A stretch of DNA of 64,000 bases, from NCBI RefSeq assembly GCF_019749255.1, contig NZ_JACWFH010000019.1, positions 1 to 64,000 of the forward strand, written 5' to 3'. The number at the start of each line of letters is the position of its first letter. Within the stretch, counting starts at the first letter, position 1. Below, one piece after another: positions 63,240-64,000 of this stretch. The notes beneath the pieces were generated by a model, which did not search any database, was not told the origin of the DNA, and saw nothing but the letters and a program-made list of their open reading frames with translations. A program made the position numbers and the translations under genes. The stretch comes from Mesobacillus maritimus. Its GTDB lineage: Bacteria > Bacillota > Bacilli > Bacillales > Cytobacillaceae.

Positions 63240-63253
63240 GGAGAGCGATAAAA

Positions 63254-64000
63254 ATGGCACTTGACGCAGAAATTAAATCCCAATTAAACCAGTATCTACA
63301 ACTTTTAGAAAAAGATATTCTGCTTAAAGTCAGTGCAGGTTCAGATGACGTTTCAAAGGAGATGCTAGCTCTTGTAGAAGAGCTAGCATCTATGTCATCT
63401 AAAATCACTGTAGAAAAAGCAGAACTAAAACGTACTCCAAGCTTCAGCATTAATCGTGTCGGCGAAGAAACTGGAGTTACTTTCGCTGGTGTTCCTCTAG
63501 GACATGAATTTACTTCATTAGTTTTAGCCCTACTTCAAGTGAGTGGTCGTGCTCCAAAAGTTGATCAAAGTGTGATTGACCAGATTAAAAACATTAAAGG
63601 TGAATTCAACTTTGAAACGTATGTGAGTCTTACATGCCACAACTGTCCTGACGTTGTCCAAGCATTGAACATCATGAGTGTGCTTAACCCTGGTATTACG
63701 CATACGATGATCGATGGCGCAGCGTTTAAAGAAGAAGTTGAAGCGAAAGACGTATTGGCTGTTCCAGCTGTTTACTTAAATGGTGAATTCTTTAATGGTG
63801 GTCGCATTACCCTTCAAGAAATCCTTGCGAAACTTGGTGAAGGTCCAAGTGCAGAAGATTTCTCTGATAAAGGTCCATTCGATGTTCTTGTTGTTGGCGG
63901 TGGTCCAGCTGGAGCAAGTGCAGCGATTTACGCGGCACGTAAAGGAATTAAAACAGGAATTGTTGCTGAACGCTTTGGTGGTCAAATCCTTGATACCCTT
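63254..64000 (+). CDS. ahpF: Alkyl hydroperoxide reductase subunit F, N-terminal part
   Basis: The first 249 codons of a flavoprotein disulfide reductase, cut by the window edge. Residues about 1-200 form the tandem thioredoxin-fold module with redox motif T-C-H-N-C-P. The FAD-binding Rossmann motif V-V-G-G-G-P-A-G-A-S-A-A is at about 215. Ribosome site AAGGAGAGCG. Second gene of the PerR-type ahpCF operon. Confidence 0.96.
   Translation, partial: MALDAEIKSQLNQYLQLLEKDILLKVSAGSDDVSKEMLALVEELASMSSKITVEKAELKRTPSFSINRVGEETGVTFAGVPLGHEFTSLVLALLQVSGRAPKVDQSVIDQIKNIKGEFNFETYVSLTCHNCPDVVQALNIMSVLNPGITHTMIDGAAFKEEVEAKDVLAVPAVYLNGEFFNGGRITLQEILAKLGEGPSAEDFSDKGPFDVLVVGGGPAGASAAIYAARKGIKTGIVAERFGGQILDTL

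Noticed and set aside
1-64000. Prophage, transposase or tRNA genes
   Set aside because: No integrase, transposase, terminal repeats or tRNA-like cloverleaf sequence was recognised on either strand.

Overview
The window is a low-GC Firmicute chromosome segment, almost certainly from an endospore-forming Bacillaceae (Bacillus sensu lato). It carries a gerA-type germination operon, a YjcZ-family micro-protein, an RsbQ/RsbP pair, OhrR-, PerR- and Fur-type sites, and typical AGGAGG ribosome binding sites. It opens at the 5' edge of a 16S rRNA gene on the minus strand and closes inside ahpF.

Layout. 1-4.2 kb: rRNA leader and promoter, glutathione peroxidase, an ABC-like ATPase and a membrane protein. 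4.3-9.6 kb: a 52-bp tandem repeat array, a PAS-PAS-GGDEF cyclase, a PatB-like lyase and the energy-stress module rsbQ-rsbP. 9.9-16.7 kb: tiny secretory and sporulation proteins, a second ~52-bp array, an HtrA protease, a VOC protein, a proline operon (P5C reductase, glutamate kinase, gamma-glutamyl phosphate reductase) and an IDEAL protein. 16.9-23 kb: mostly small or hypothetical genes, including a frameshifted yoaP-like gene. 23-27 kb: a long structured leader, the carboxynorspermidine dehydrogenase/decarboxylase operon and a glutaredoxin-like gene. 27.3-33.6 kb: a divergent Fur-controlled siderophore uptake locus that includes an M14 peptidase and a flavin split-barrel protein. 33.6-41.6 kb: yxlEFG-like ABC genes, a PadR-controlled membrane gene set and an acetyltransferase. 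41.8-48.8 kb: a frameshifted metallo-beta-lactamase gene, an OhrR-controlled redox operon, a MaoC gene relic, a dihydroorotate-dehydrogenase-like/membrane fusion, and SDR and DUF2935 genes. 49-53 kb: hypothetical genes. 53.4-58.7 kb: gerA-gerB-gerC, a third ~51-bp array and an ECF sigma operon. 59-64 kb: amidase, vWA lipoprotein and PerR-type ahpC-ahpF.

Main discovery. Two unrelated thiol-redox genes each contain a single in-frame TGA exactly where the first cysteine of the catalytic CxxC motif should be. These are the glutaredoxin-like gene (26541-26771, minus) and the AhpC/TSA_2-type peroxiredoxin-like gene (43967-44506, plus). Each TGA is followed, 32 and 25 nt later, by the apical loop of a 7-bp hairpin with a G in its first two bases, which fits the bacterial SECIS rule. 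I read both as selenoproteins (U-P-Y-C and U-P-V-C); ordinary gene calling truncates both. The peroxiredoxin-like gene sits directly behind an OhrR regulator whose promoter carries a perfect 24-bp palindrome, so this looks like an organic-peroxide-responsive selenoprotein operon.

Other unusual content: four intergenic arrays of roughly 45-52-bp units with unrelated sequences but similar architecture; a multi-hairpin RNA leader before the polyamine operon; three decayed or frameshifted genes; and a Fur operon that includes cytosolic processing enzymes. No tRNA, CRISPR array, transposase or prophage was found.
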